Origin: Anisus vortex
Lineage: Eukaryota > Mollusca > Gastropoda > Planorbidae
Direction: 5' to 3'
NCBI GenBank assembly: GCA_949126835.1
Contig: OX421495.1
Location: 15,001-79,000, forward strand
Length of the DNA stretch: 64,000 nt
Shown here: in pieces, positions 42,153-57,100 of the stretch
Layout: every line of letters begins with the position of its first letter
Numbering within the stretch: the first letter of the stretch is position 1
The notes under the pieces: generated by a model
What the model was told of the DNA's origin: nothing
What the model saw: the letters and a program-made list of their open reading frames with translations, nothing else
The model's database searches: none
Position numbers and translations under genes: made by a program

Positions 42153-45100
42153 TCAAAGGTAGCGCCGACCTACTAAAAGGTAGCGCCGACCTACCAAAGG
42201 TAGCGCCGACGTACTCAACTGTAGCGCCGACCTATTCAGCGGTAGCACCGACCTACCCAGCGGTAGCGCCGACCTACCAAGCGGTAGCGCCAACCTACCC
42301 AGCGGTGGCGCCGACCTACATAAAGGTAGCGCCGACCTACTAAAAGGTAGCGCTGACCTACTTAGCGGTGGCGTCGACCTACTTAAAGGTAGCGCCGACC
42401 TACTAAAAGGTAGCGCCGACGTACTCAGCGTTTGCGCCGACCTACTCAGAGGTAGCGCCGACCTACCAAGCGGTAGCGCCGACCTACCCAGCGATAGCCC
42501 CGACCTACCCAGCGGTAGCGCCGACCTACTCAGCGGTAGCGCCGACCTACCCAGCGATAGCGCCGACCTATTTAGCAGTAGCGCCGACCTACTAAAAGGT
42601 AGCGCCGACCAAATAAAAGGTAGCGCCGACGTACTCAGAGGTAGCGCCGACTTACGCAGCGGTAGCGCCGACCTACCCGGCGGAAGCACCTACCTACCCG
42701 GCGGTAGCGCCGACTTACTCAGCGTTAGCGCCGACCTACTCAGCGGTAGCGCCGACGTACTTAGCGGTTTAGCCGACTTACTCAGCGTTAGCGCCGACCT
42801 ACTCAGCGGTAGCGCCGACTTACTCAGCGTTAGCGCCGACCTACTCAGCGGTAGCGCCGACGTACTTAGCGGTTGCGCCGACCTACTCAAAGGTAGCGCC
42901 GAACTACTCAAAGGTAGCGCCGACGTTCTCAGAGGTAGCGCCGACCTACTCAGCGGTAGCGCCGACCTGCCCAGCGGTAGCGCGGACCTATCCAGCGGTA
43001 GCGCCGACCTACTAAACGGTAGCGCCGACTTACCCAGCGGTAGCGCCGACCTACTCAGCGGTAGCGCCGAACTACTTGTCGGTGGCGCAGACCTACTAAA
43101 AGGTAGCGCCGACCTACTAAAAGGTAGCGCCGACGTACACAGCTATAGCGCCGACCTACTCAGCGGTAGCGCCGACCTACCCAGCGGTAGCGCCGACCTA
43201 CCCGGCTGTAGCGCCAACCTACCCGGCGGTAGCGCCGACCTACCCAGCGGTAGCGTCGACCTACCCAGCGGTAGCGCCGACCTACTTAGCGGTGGCGCCG
43301 ACCTACATAAAGGTAGCGCCAACCTACTAAAAGGTAGCGCTGACCTACTTAGCGGTGGCGTCGACCTACTTAAAGGTAGCGCCGACCTACTAAAAGGTAG
43401 CGCCGACGTACTCAGCGTTTGCGCCGACCTACTCAGAGGTAGCGCCGACCTACCAAGCGGTAGCGCCGACCTACCCAGCGATAGCCCCGACCTACCCAGC
43501 GGTAGCCACGACCTACTTAGCGGTGGCGCAGACCTACCCAGAGGTAGCGCCGACCTACCCAGCGGTAGCGCCGACCTACTCAAAGGTGGCGCCGACCTAC
43601 TAAAAGGTAGCGCCGACCTACTAAAAGGTGGCGCCGACCTACTCAAAGGTAGCGCCGACCTACTAAAAGGTAGCGCCGACGTATTCAGAGGTAGCGCCGA
43701 CCTACCCAGCGGTAGCGCCGACCTACTTAAAGTTAGCGCTGACCTATTAAAAGGTAGCCGACGTACTCAGCGGTTGCGCCGACCTACTCAGCGGTAGCGC
43801 CGACCTACCAAACGGTAGCGCCGACCTACCCAGCGGTAGCCCCGACCTACCCAGCGGTAGCCCCGACCTACTTAGCGGTGGCGCAGACCTACCCAGAGGT
43901 AGCGCCGACCTACCCAGCGGTAGCGCCGACCTACTTAGCGGTTGCGCCGACCTACTCAAAGGTGGCGCCGACCTACTAAAAGGTAGCGCCGACCTACTAA
44001 AAGGTGGCGCCGACCTACTCAAAGGTAGCGATGACCTACTAAAAGGTAGCGCCGACGTATTCAGAGGTAGCGCCGACCTACCCAGCGGTAGCGCCGACCT
44101 ACTTAAAGTTAGCGCTGACCTACGAAAAGGTAGCGCCGACGTACTCAACTGTAGCGCCGACCTACACAGCGGTAGCGCCGACCTACCCAGCGGTAGCGCC
44201 GAACTACCCAGCGGTAGCGCCTACTTACCCGGCGGTAGCGCCGACCTACCCAGCAGTAGCGCCGACCTACCCAGCGGTAGCGACGACCTACTTAGCGGTG
44301 ACGCCGACCTACTCAAAGGTAGCGCCGACCTACTAAAAGGTAGCGCCGACGTATTCAGAGGTAGCGCCGACCTACCCAGCGGTAGCGCCGACCTACCCAG
44401 CGGTAGCGCCGACCTTCTCAGCGGTAGCGCCGACCTTCTCAGCGGTAGCGCCGACCTACTCAGCGGTAGCGCCGACCTACCCAGCGATAGCGCTAACCTA
44501 TTTAGCAGTAGCGCCGACCTACTAAAAGGTAGCGCCGACCAAATAAAAGGTAGCGCCGACCTTCTCAGCGGTAGCGCCGACCTACTCAGCGGTAGCGCCG
44601 ACCTACCCGGCGGAAGCACCTACCTACTCAGCGGTAGCGCCGTCGTACTTAGCGGTTTAGCCGACTTACTCAGCGTTAGCGCCGACCTACTCAGCGGTAG
44701 CGCCGACTTACTCAGCGTTAGCGCCGACCTACTCAGCGGTAGCGCCGACGTACTTAGCGGTTGCGCCGACCTACTCAAAGGTAGCGCCGAACTACTCAAA
44801 GGTAGCGCCGACGTTCTCAGAGGTAGCGCCGACCTACTCAGCGGTAGCGCCGACCTGCCCAGCGGTAGCGCCGACCTATCCAGCGGTAGCGCCGACCTAC
44901 TAAACGGTAGCGCCGACTTACCCAGCGGTAGCGCCGACCTACTCAGCGGTAGCGCCGAACTACTTGTCGGTGGCGCAGACCTACTAAAAGGTAGCGCCGA
45001 CCTACTAAAAGGTAGCGCCGACGTACACAGCTATAGCGCCGACCTACTCAGCGGTAGCGCCGACCTACCCAGCGGTAGCGCCGACCTACCCGGCTGTAGC

Positions 45101-46620
45101 GCCAACCTACCCGGCGGTAGCGCCGACCCACCCAGCGGTAGCGTCGACCTATCCAGCGGTAGCGCCGACCTACTTAGCGGTGGCGCCGACCTTCATAAAG
45201 GTAGCGCCGACCTACTAAAAGGTAGCGCTGACCTACTTAGCGGTGGCGTCGACCTACTTAAAGGTAGCGCCGACCTACTAAAAGGTAGCGCCGACGTACT
45301 CAGCGTTTGCGCCGACCTACTCAGAGGTAGCGCCGACCTACCAAGCGGTAGCGCCGACCTACCCAGCGATAGCCCCGACCTACCCAGCGGTAGCGCCGAC
45401 CTACTCAGCGGTAGCGCCGACCTACCCAGCGATAGCGCCGACCTATTTAGCAGTAGCGCCGACCTACTAAAAGGTAGCGCCGACCAAATAAAAGGTAGCG
45501 CCGACGTACTCAGAGGTAGCGCCGACTTACGCAGCGGTAGCGCCGACCTACCCGGCGGAAGCACCTACCTACCCGGCGGTAGCGCCGACTTACTCAGCGT
45601 TAGCGCCGACCTACTCAGCGGTAGCGCCGACGTACTTAGCGGTTTAACCGACTTACTCAGCGTTAGCGCCGACCTACTCAGCGGTAGCGCCGACTTACTC
45701 AGCGTTAGCGCCGACCTACTCAGCGGTAGCGCCGACGTACTTAGCGGTTGCGCCGACCTACTCAAAGGTAGCGCCGAACTACTCAAAGGTAGCGCCGACG
45801 TTCTCAGAGGTAGCGCCGACCTACTCAGCGGTAGCGCCGACCTGCCCAGCGGTAGCGCGGACCTATCCAGCGGTAGCGCCGACCTACTAAACGGTAGCGC
45901 CGACTTACCCAGCGGTAGCGCCGACCTACTCAGCGGTAGCGCCGAACTACTTGTCGGTGGCGCAGACCTACTAAAAGGTAGCGCCGACCTACTAAAAGGT
46001 AGCGCCGACGTACACAGCTATAGCGCCGACCTACTCAGCGGTAGCGCCGACCTACCCAGCGGTAGCGCCGACCTACCCGGCTGTAGCGCCAACCTACCCG
46101 GCGGTAGCGCCGACCTACCCAGCGGTAGCGTCGACCTACCCAGCGGTAGCGCCGACCTACTTAGCGGTGGCGCCGACCTACATAAAGGTAGCGCCGACCT
46201 ACTAAAAGGTAGCGCTGACCTACTTAGCGGTGGCGTCGACCTACTTAAAGGTAGCGCCGACCTACTAAAAGGTAGCGCCGACGTACTCAGCGTTTGCGCC
46301 GACCTACTCAGAGGTAGCGCCGACCTACCAAGCGGTAGCGCCGACCTACCCAGCGATAGCCCCGACCTACCCAGCGGTAGCCACGACCTACTTAGCGGTG
46401 GCGCAGACCTACCCAGAGGTAGCGCCGACCTACCCAGCGGTAGCGCCGACCTACTCAAAGGTGGCGCCGACCTACTAAAAGGTAGCGCCGACCTACTAAA
46501 AGGTGGCGCCGACCTACTCAAAGGTAGCGCCGACCTACTAAAAGGTAGCGCCGACGTATTCAGAGGTAGCGCCGACCTACCTAGCGGTAGCGCCGACCTA
46601 CTTAAAGTTAGCGCTAACCT
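42153..46620 (-). repeat. Large direct duplications within the inverted arm
   Basis: A segment around 42200-43740 recurs about 2875 bp downstream (for example 42690-42911 with 45565-45786), with a partial third copy near 44600-45030. The marker GGCGGAAGCACCTACC is at 42679, 44609 and 45554. The 2875 and 1930 offsets are 2 bp short of multiples of 21, showing small indels; 945 is exactly 45 units. Confidence 0.85.
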
Positions 46621-47002
46621 ATTAAAAGGTAGCGCCGACGTACTCAACTGTAGCGCCGACCTACCCAGCGGTAGCGCCGACCTACCCAGCGGTAGCGCCG
46701 ACCTAGCCAGCGGTAGCGCCGACCTACTTAGCGGTGACGCCGACCTACTCAAAGGTAGCGCCGACCTACTAAAAGGTAGCGCCGACGTATTCAGAGGTAG
46801 CGCCGACCTACCCAGCGGTAGCGCCGACCTACCCAGCGGTAGCGCCGACCTTCTCAGCGGTAGCGCCGACCTACTCAGCGGTAGCGCCGACCTACCCAGC
46901 GATAGTGCCGACCTACTTAGCGGTGACGCCGACCAACTCAAAGGTAGCGCCGACCTACTAAAAGGTAGCGCCGACTTACCCAGCGGTAGCGCCGACCTAC
47001 CC

Positions 47003-50000
47003 GGCGGAAGCATTTACCTACCCGGCGGCAGCGCCGACCTACTCAGCGGTAGCGCCGACTTACTCAGCGTTAGCGCCGACCTACTCAGCGGTAGCGCCGA
47101 CGTACTTAGCGGTTGCGCCGACCTACTCAAAGGTAGCGATGACCTACTCAAAGGTAGCGCCGACGTTCTCAGAGGTAGCGCCCACCTACTAAACGTTAGC
47201 GCCGACTTACCCAGCGGTAGCATCGACCTACTCAGCGGTAGCGCCGAACTACTTGGCGGTGGCGCAGACCTAATAAAAGGTAGCGCCGACCTACTAAAAG
47301 GTAACGCCGACGTACACAGCTGTAGCGTCGACCTACTCAGCGGTAGCGCCGACCTACCCAGCGGTAGCGCCGACCTACCCAGCGGTAGCGCCGACCTACC
47401 TGGCTGTAGCGCCAACCTACCCGGCGGTAGCGCCGACCTACCCAGCGGTAGCGTCGACCTACCCAGCGGTAGCGCCGACCTACTTAGCGGTGGCGCCGAC
47501 CTACATAAAGGTAGCGCCGACCTACTAAAAGGTAGCGCCGACCTACTTAGCGGTGGCGCCGACCTACTTAAAGGTAGCGCCGACCTAGTAAAAGGTAGCG
47601 CCAACGTACTCAAAGGTAGCGCCGACCTACCCAGCGGTAGCGCCGACCTACCCAGCGGTAGCGCCGACCTACTCAGCGGTAGCGCTGACCTACTTAGCGG
47701 TGGCGCCGACCTATCCAGCGGTAGCGCCGACCTACCCAGCGGTAGCGCCGACGTACTCAGAGGTAGCGCCGACCTACCCAGCCGTAGCGCCGACCTACCC
47801 AGCGGTAGCGCCGACCTACTCAGCGGTAGCGCCGACCTACTTAGCGATGGCGCCGACCTACTCAAAGTTAGCGCCGACCTACTAAAAGGTAGCGCCGACG
47901 TACTCAACTGTAGCGCCGACCTACTCAGCGGTAGCGCCGACCTACCCAGCGGTAGCGCTGACCTACCCAGCGGTAGCGCCGACTTACCCTGCGGTAGCGC
48001 CGACCTACCCAGCGGTAGCGCCGACCTACCTAGCGGTAGCGCCGACCTACCCAGCGGTAGCGCCGACCTACCACGCGGTAGCGCCGACCTACTTAGCGGT
48101 GACGCCGACCTACTCAAAGGTAGAACGACCTACTAAAAGGTAGCGCCGACGTATTCAGAGGTAGCGCCGACCTACCCAGCGGTAGCGCCGACCTACCCAG
48201 CGGTAGCGCCGACCTTCTCAGCGGTAGCGCCGACCTACTCAGCGGTAGCGCCGACCTACCCAGCGATAGCGCCGACCTACTTAGCGGTGACGCCGACCTA
48301 CTCAAAGGTAGCGCCGACCTACTAAAAGGTAGCGCCGACTTACCCAGCGTTTGCGCCGACCTACTCAGAGGTAGCGCCGACCTACCAAGCGGTAGCGCCG
48401 ACTTACCCAGCGATAGCCCCGACCTACCCAGCGGTAGCCACGACCTACTTAGCGGTGGCGCAGACCTACCCAGAGGTAGCGCCGACCTACCCAGCGGTAG
48501 CGCCGACCTACTCAAAGGTGGCGCCGACCTACTAAAAGGTAGCGCCGACATACTAAAAGGTGGCGCCGACCTACTCAAAGGTAGCGCCGACCTACTAAAA
48601 GGTAGCGCCAAAGTATTCAGAGGTAGCGCCGACCTACCCAGCGGTAGCGCCGACCTACTTAAAGTTAGCGCTAACCTATTAAAAGGTAGCACCGACGTAC
48701 TCAACTGTAGCGCCGACCTACCCAGCGGTAGCGCCGACCTACCCAGCGGTAGCGCCGACCTAGCCAGCGGTAGCGCCGACCTACTTAGCGGTGACGCCGA
48801 CCTACTCAAAGGTAGCGCCGACCTACTAAAAGGTAGCGCCGACGTATTCAGAGGTAGCGCCGACCTACCCAGCGGTAGCGCCGACCTACCCAGCGGTAGC
48901 GCCGACCTTCTCAGCGGTAGCGCCGACCTACTCAGCGGTAGCGCCGACCTACCCAGCGATAGTGCCGACCTACTTAGCGGTGACGCCGACCAACTCAAAG
49001 GTAGCGCCGACCTACTAAAAGGTAGCGCCGACTTACCCAGCGGTAGCGCCGACCTACCCGGCGGAAGCATTTACCTACCCGGCGGCAGCGCCGACCTACT
49101 CAGCGGTAGCGCCGACTTACTCAGCGTTAGCGCCGACCTACCCAGCGGTAGCGCCGACCTACCTAGCGGTAGCGCCGACCTACACAGCGGTAGCGCCGAC
49201 CTACCATGCGGTAGCGCCAACCTACTTAGCGGTGACACCAACCTACTAAAAGGTAGCGCCGACGTATTCAGAGGTAGCGCCGAACTACCCAGCGGTAGCA
49301 CCGACCTACCCAGCGGTAGCGCCGACCTAATCAGCGGTAGCGCCGACCTACCCAGTGGTAGCGCCGACCTACACAGCGGTAGCGCGGACCTACCCAGCGG
49401 TAGCGCCGACCTACCCAGCGGTAGCGCCGACCAAGCCAGCGGTAGCGCCGACCTACTTAGCGGTGACGCCGACCTACTCAAAGGTAGAACGACCTACTAA
49501 AAGGTAGCGCCGACGTATTCAGAGGTAGCGCCGACCTACCCAGCGGTAGCGCCGACCTACCCAGCGGTAGCGCCGACCTTCTCAGCGGTAGCGCCGACCT
49601 ACTCAGCGGTAGCGCCGACCTACCCAGCGATAGCGCCGACCTACTTAGCGCTGACGCCGACCTACTCAAAGGTAGCGCCTTCCTACTAAAAGGTAGCGCC
49701 GACTTACCCAGCGGTAGCGCCGACCTACCCGGCGGAAGCATTTACCTACCCGGCGGCAGCGCCGACTTACTCAGCGGTAGCGCCGACTTACTCAGCGTTA
49801 GCGCCGACCTACTCAGCGGTAGCGCCGACGTACTTAGCGGTTGCGCCGACCTACTCAAAGGTAGCGCCGACCTACTCAAAGGTAGCGCCGACGTTTTCAG
49901 AGGTAGCGCCCACCTACTAAACGTTAGCGCCGACTTACCCAGCGGAATCGCCGACCTACTCAGCGGTAGCGCCGAACTACTTGGCGGTGGCGCAGACCTA

Positions 50001-53000
50001 CTAAAAGGTAGCGCCGACCTACTAAAAGGTAGCGCCGACGTACACAGCTGTAGCGCCGACCTACTCAGCGGTAGCGCCGACCTACCCAGCGGTAGCGCCG
50101 ACCTACCCGGCTGTAGTGCCAACATACCCGGCGGTAGCGCCGACCTACCCAGCGGTAGCGTCGACCTACCCAGCGGTAGCGCCGACCTACTTAGCGGTGG
50201 CGCCGACCTACAAAAAGGTAGCGCCGACCTACTAAAAGATAGCGCCGACCTACTTAGCGGTGGCGCCGACCTACTTAAAGGTAGCGCCGACCTAGTAAAA
50301 GGTAGCGCCGACGTACTCAAAGGTAACGCCGAACTACCCAGCGGTAGCGCCGACCTACCCAGCGGTAGCGCCGACCTACTCAGCGGTAGCGCTGACCTAC
50401 TTAGCGGTGGCGCCGACCCACTCAGCGGTAGCGCCGACCTACTTAGCGATGGCGCCGACCTACTCAAAGTTAGCGCCGACCTACTAAAAGGTAGCGCCGA
50501 CCTACTCAGCGGTAGCGCCTACTTACCCAGCGGTAGCGCCGACCTACAAATCGGTAGCGCCGACCTACTTAGCGGTGGCGCCGACCTACGCAAAGGTCGC
50601 GCCGACCTACTAAAAGGTAGCGCCGACCTATTAAAAGGTAGCGCCGACGTACTCAACTGTAGCGCCGACCTACTCAGCGGTAGCGCCGACCTACTCAGCG
50701 GTAGCGCCGACCTACCCAGCGGTAGCGCCGACCTACCCAGCGGTAGCGCCGACCTACCCAGCGGTAGCGCCGACCTACCCAGCGGTAGCGCCGAACTACC
50801 CAGCGGTAGCGCCGACCTACCCAGCGGTAGCGCTGACCTACCCAGCGGTAGCGCCGACCTACCACGCGGTAGCGCCGACCTACCCAGCGGTAGCGCCAAC
50901 CTACTTAGCGGTGACGCCGACCTACTAAAAGGTAGCGCCGACGTATTCAGAGGTAGCGCCGAACTACCCAGCGATAGCGCCGACCTACCCAGCGGTAGCG
51001 CCGACCTTCTCAGCGGTAGCGCCGACCTACTCAGCGGTAGCGCCGACCTACCCAGCGATAGCGCCGACCTACTTAGCGGTGACGCCGACCTACTCAAAGG
51101 TAGCGCCGACCTACTAAAAGGTAGCGCCGACTTACCCAGCGGTAGCGCCGACCTACCCGGCGGAAGCATTTACCTACCCGGCGGCAGCGCCGACTTACTC
51201 AGCGGTAGCGCCGACTTACTCAGCGTTAGCGCCGACCTACTCAGCGGTAGCGCCGACGTACTTAGCGGTTGCGCCGACCTACTCAAAGGTAGCGCCGACG
51301 TTTTCAGAGGTAGCGCCCACCTACTAAACGTTAGCGCCCACTTACCCAGCGGAATCGCCGACCTACTCAGCGGTAGCGCCGAACTACTTGGCGGTGGCGC
51401 AGACCTACTAAAAGGTAGCGCCGACCTACTAAAAGGTAGCGCCGACGTACACAGCTGTAGCGCCGACCTACTCAGCGGTAGCGCCGACCTACCCAGCGGT
51501 AGCGCCGACCTACCCGGCTGTAGTGCCAACCTACCCGGCGGTAGCGCCGACCTACCCAGCGGTAGCGTCGACCTACCCAGCGGTAGCGCCGACCTACTTA
51601 GCGGTGGCGCCGACCTACAAAAAGGTAGCGCCGACCTACTAAAAGATAGCGCCGACCTACTTAGCGATGGCGCCGACCTACTCAAAGTTAGCGCCGACCT
51701 ACTAAAAGGTAGCGCCGACCTACTCAGCGGTAGCGCCTACTTACCCAGCGGTAGCGCCGACCTACAAATCGGTAGCGCCGACCTACTTAGCGGTGGCGCC
51801 GACCTACGCAAAGGTCGCGCCGACCTACTAAAAGGTAGCGCCGACCTATTAAAAGGTAGCGCCGACGTACTCAACTGTAGCGCCGACCTACTCAGCGGTA
51901 GCGCCGACCTACTCAGCGGTAGCGCCGACCTACCCAGCGGTAGCGCCGACCTACCCAGCGGTAGCGCCGACCTACCCAGCGGTAGCGCCGACCTACCCAG
52001 CGGTAGCGCCGAACTACCCAGCGGTAGCGCCGACCTACCCAGCGGTAGCGCCGACCTACCCAGCGGTAGCGCCGACCTACCACGCGGTAGCACCGACCTA
52101 CCCAGCGGTAGCGCCAACCTACTTAGCGGTGACGCCGACCTACTAAAAGGTAGCGCCGACGTATTCAGAGGTAGCGCCGAACTACCCAGCGATAGCGCCG
52201 ACCTACCCAGCGGTAGCGCCGACCTACTCAGCGGTAGCGCCGACCTACCCAGCGGTAGCGCCGACCTACACAGCGGTAGCGCGGACCTACCCAGCGGTAG
52301 AGACGACCTAACCGGCGGTGGCGCAGACCTACTCAAAGGTAGCGCCGACCTACAAAACGGTAGCGCCGACTTACCCAGCGGAAGCGCCGACCTACTCAGC
52401 GGTAGCGCCGACCTACTAAAAGGTAGCGCCGACGTACCCAGCGGTAGCGCCGACCTACCCAGCGGTAGCGCCGACCTACTCAGCGGTAGCGCCGACCTAC
52501 TCAGCGGTAGCGCCTACTTACCCAGCGGTAGCGCCGACCTACCAATCGGTAGCGCCGACCTACTTAGCGGTGGCGCCGACCTACTCAAAGGTCGCGCCGA
52601 CCTACTAAAAGGTAGCGCCGACCTATTAAAAGGTAGCGCCGACGTACTCAACTGTAGCGCCGACCTACTCAGCGGTAGCGCCGACCTACCCAGCGGTAGC
52701 GCCGACCTACGCAGCGGTAGCGCCGACCTACCCAGCGGTAGCGCCGACCTTCTCAGCGGTAGCGCCGACCTACTCAGCGGTAGCGCCGACCTACTCAGCG
52801 ATAGCGCCGACCTACTTAGCGGTGACGCCGACCTACTCAAAGGTAGCGCCGACCTACTAAAAGGTAGCGCCGACTTACCCAGCGGTAGCGCCGACCTACC
52901 CGGCAGAAGCATTTACCTACCCGGCGGCAGCGCCGAACTACTCAGCGGTAGCGCCGACGTACTTAGCGGTTGCGCCGACCTACTCAAAGGTAGCGCCGAC

Positions 53001-54140
53001 CTACTCAAAGGTAGCGCCGACGTTTTCAGAGGTAGCGCCCACCTACTAAACGTTAGCGCCGACTTATCCAGCGGTAGCGCCGACCTACTCAGCGGTAGCG
53101 CCGAACTACTTGGCGGTGGCGCAGACCTACTAAAAGGTAGCGCCGACCTACTAAAAGGAAGCGCCGACGTACACAGCTGTAGCGCCGACCTACTCAGCGG
53201 TAGCGCCGACCTACCCAGCGGTAGCGCCTACCTACCCGGCTGTAGCGCCAACCTACCCGGCGGTAGCGCCGACCTACCCAGCGGTAGCGCCGACCTACCC
53301 AGCGGTAGCGCCAACCTACTTAGCGGTGACGCCGACCTACTAAAAGGTAGCGCCGACGTATTCAGAGGTAGCGCCGAACTACCCAGCGATAGCGCCGACC
53401 TACCCAGCGGTAGCGCCGACCTACTCAGCGGTAGCGCCGACCTACCCAGCGGTAGCACCGACCTACACAGCGGTAGCGCGGACCTACCCAGCGGTAGCGC
53501 CGACCTAACCGGCGGTGGCGCAGACCTACTCAAAGGTAGCGCCGACCTACAAAACGGTAGCGCCGACTTACCCAGCGGAAGCGCCGACCTACTCAGCGGT
53601 AGCGCCGACCTACTAAAAGGTAGCGCCGACGTACCCAGCGGTAGCGCCGACCTACCCAGCGGTAGCGCCGACCTACTCAGCGGTAGCGCCGACCTACTCA
53701 GCGGTAGCGCCTACTTACCCAGCGGTAGCGCCGACCTACCAATCGGTAGCGCCGACCTACTTAGCGGTGGCGCCGACCTACTGAAAGGTCGCGCCGACCT
53801 ACTAAAAGGTAGCGCCGACCTATTAAAAGGTAGCGCCGACGTACTCAACTGTAGCGCCGACCTACTCAGCGGTAGCGCCGACCTACCCAGCGGTAGCGCC
53901 GACCTACGCAGCGGTAGCGCCGACCTACCCAGCGGTAGCGCCGACCTTCTCAGCGGTAGCGCCGACCTACTCAGCGGTAGCGCCGACCTACCCAGCGATA
54001 GCGCCGACCTACTTAGCGGTGACGCCGACCTACTCAAAGGTAGCGCCGACCTACTAAAAGGTAGCGCCGACTTACCCAGCGGTAGCGCCGACCTACCCGG
54101 CAGAAGCATTTACCTACCCGGCGGCAGCGCCGAACTACTC
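47003..54140 (-). repeat. Higher-order repeat cassette within the inverted arm
   Basis: The rare marker GGCGGAAGCATTTACC (GGCAGAAGC in the last two) is at 47003, 49060, 49731, 51159, 52902 and 54099. The last three spacings are 1428, 1743 and 1197 bp (68, 83 and 57 monomers exactly). Around each marker the order of variant monomers is the same. The 1197-bp pair (52514-52912 with 53711-54109) is almost identical. Confidence 0.88.
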
Positions 54141-57100
54141 AGCGGTAGCGCCGACGTACTTAGCGGTTGCGCCGACCTACTCAAAGGTAGCGCCGACCTA
54201 CTCAAAGGTAGCGCCGACGTTTTCAGAGGTAGCGCCCACCTACTAAACGTTAGCGCCGACTTATCCAGCGGTAGCGCCGACCTACTCAGCGGTAGCGCCG
54301 AACTACTTGGCGGTGGCGCAGACCTACTAAAAGGTAGCGCCGACCTACTAAAAGGAAGCGCCGACGTACACAGCTGTAGCGCCGACCTACTCAGCGGTAG
54401 CGCCGACCTACCCAGCGGTAGCGCCTACCTACCCGGCTGTAGCGCCAACCTACCCGGCGGTAGCGCCGACCTACCCATCGGTAGCGTCGACCTACCCAGC
54501 GGTAGCGCCGACCTACTTAGCGGTGGCGCCGACCTAGAAAAAGGTAGCGCCGACCTACTATAAGGTAGCGCCGACCTACTTAGCGGTGGCGCCGACCTAC
54601 TTAAAGGTAGCGCCGACCTAGTAAAAGGTAGCGCCGACGTACTCAAAGGTAGCGCCGAACTACCCAGCGGTAGCGCCGACCTACCCAGCGGTAGCGCCGA
54701 CCTACTCAGCGGTAGCGCTGACCTACTTAGCGGTGGCGCCGACCTACTCAGCGGTAGCGCCGACCTACTTAGCGATGGCGCCGACCTACTCAAAGTTAGC
54801 GCCGACCTACTAAAAGGTAGCGCCGACCTACTCAGCGGTAGCGCCTACTTACCCAGCGGTAGCGCCGACCTACCAATCGGTAGCGCCGACCTACTTAGCG
54901 GTGGCGCCGACCTACTCAAAGGTCGCGCCGACCTACTAAAAGGTAGCGCCGACATATTAAAAGGTAGCGCCGACGTACTCAACTGTAGCGCCGACCTACT
55001 CAGCGGTAGCGCCGACCTACCCAGCGGTAGCGCCGACCTACCCAGCGGTAGCGCCGACCTACCCAGCGGTAGCGCCGACCTACCCAGCGGTAGCGCCGAC
55101 CTACCCAGCGGTAGCGCCGAACTACCCAGCGGTAGCGCCGACCTACCCAGCGGTAGCGCCGACCTACCCAGCGGTAGCGCCGACCTACCACGCGGTAGCG
55201 CCGACCTACCCAGCGGTAGCGCCAACCTACTTAGCGGTGACGCCGACCTACTAAAAGGTAGCGCCGACGTATTCAGAGGTAGCGCCGAACTACCCAGCGG
55301 TAGCGCCGACCTACCCAGCGGTAGCGCCGACCTACTCAGCGGTAGCGCCGACCTACCCAGCGGTAGCGCCGACCTACACAGCAGTAGCGCGGACCACCCA
55401 GCGGTAACGCCGACCTAACCGGCGGTGGCGCAGACCTACTCAAAGGTAGCGCCGACCTACTAAAAGGTAGCGCCGACGTACCCAGCGGTAGCGCCGACCT
55501 ACTTAGCGGTAGCGTTGACCTACTCAGCGGTAGCGCCGACCTACTCAGCGGTAGTGCCTACTTACCCAGCGGTAGCGCCGACCTACCAATCGGTAGCGCC
55601 GACCTACTTAGCGGTGGCGCCGACCTACTCAAAGGTCGCGCCGACCTACTAAAAGGTAGCGCCGACCTATTAAAAGGTAGCACCGATGTACTCAACTGTA
55701 GCGCCGACCTACTCAGCGGTAGCGCCGACCTACTCAGCGGTAGCGCCGACCTACCCAGCGGTAGCGCCGACCTACCCAGCGGTAGCGCCGACCTACCCAG
55801 CGGTAGCGCCGACATACCCAGCGGTAGCGCCGACCTACCCAGCGGTAGCGCAGACCTACCCAGCGGTAGCGCCGACCTACTTAGCGGTGACGCCGACCTA
55901 CTCAAAGGTAGCGCCGACCTACCAAAAGGTAGCGCCGACGTATTCAGAGGTAGCGCCGACCTACCCAGCGGTAGCGCCGACCTACCCAGCGGTAGCGCCG
56001 ACCTACTTAGCGGTGACGCCGACCTACTCAAAGGTAGCGCCGAGCTACTAAAAGGTAGCGCCGACGTATTCAGAGGTAGCGCCGACCTACCCAGCGGTAG
56101 CGCCGACCTACCCAGCGGTAGCGCCGACCTACACAGCAGTAGCGCGGACCTACCCAGCGGTAACGCCGACCTAACCGGCGGTGGCGCAGACCTACTCAAA
56201 GGTAGCGCCGACCTACTAAAAGGTAGCGCCGACGTACCCAGCGGTAGCGCCGACCTACCCAGCGGTAGCGCCGACCTACTCAGCGGTAGCGCCGACCTAC
56301 TCAGCGGTAGCGCCTACTTACCCAGCGGTAGCGCCGACCTACCAATCGGTAGCGCCGACCTACTCAGCGGTAGCGCCGACCTACTCAGCGGTAGCGCCTA
56401 CTTACCCAGCGGTAGCGCCGACCTACTCAGCGGTAGCGCCGACCTACTTAGCGGTGGCGCCGACCTACTCAAAGGTAGCGCCGGCCTACTAAAAGGTAGC
56501 GCCGACGTAATCAGAGGTAGCGCCGACCTTTCAAGCGGTAGCCCCGACCTACCCAGCGGTAGCGCCGACCTACCCAGCGGTAGCAATGTACTACTCAGCG
56601 GTAGCGCCGACCTACTTAGCGGTGGCAACGACGTACTCAAAGGTAAGCGTTAACCTACTAAAAGGTAGCGCCGACGTACTCAGCTGTAGCGCCGACCTAC
56701 TCAGCGGTGGCACCGACCTAACCAGCGTTAGCGCCGACCTACTTAGCTGTGGCGCCGACCTACTCAGAGGTAGCGCCGGCCTTCTAAAAGGTAGCGCCGA
56801 TGTTCTCAGAGGTAGCGCCGACCTACCAAGCGGTAGCGCCGACCTTCCCAGTGGTAGCGCCGACCTACTCAGCGGTAGCGTCGACCTGCTTAGCGGTGGC
56901 GCCGACCTACTCAAAGGTAGCGCCGACCTACTAAAAGGTAGCGCCGACGTACTCAGCTGTAGCGCCGACCTACTCAGCGGTAGCGCCGACCTACCAAGTG
57001 GTAACGCCGACCTACCCAGTGGTAACGCCGACCTACCCAGCGGTAGCGCCGACCTACCCAGCGGTAGCGCCGACCTACCTAGCGGTAGCGCCGACCTACC

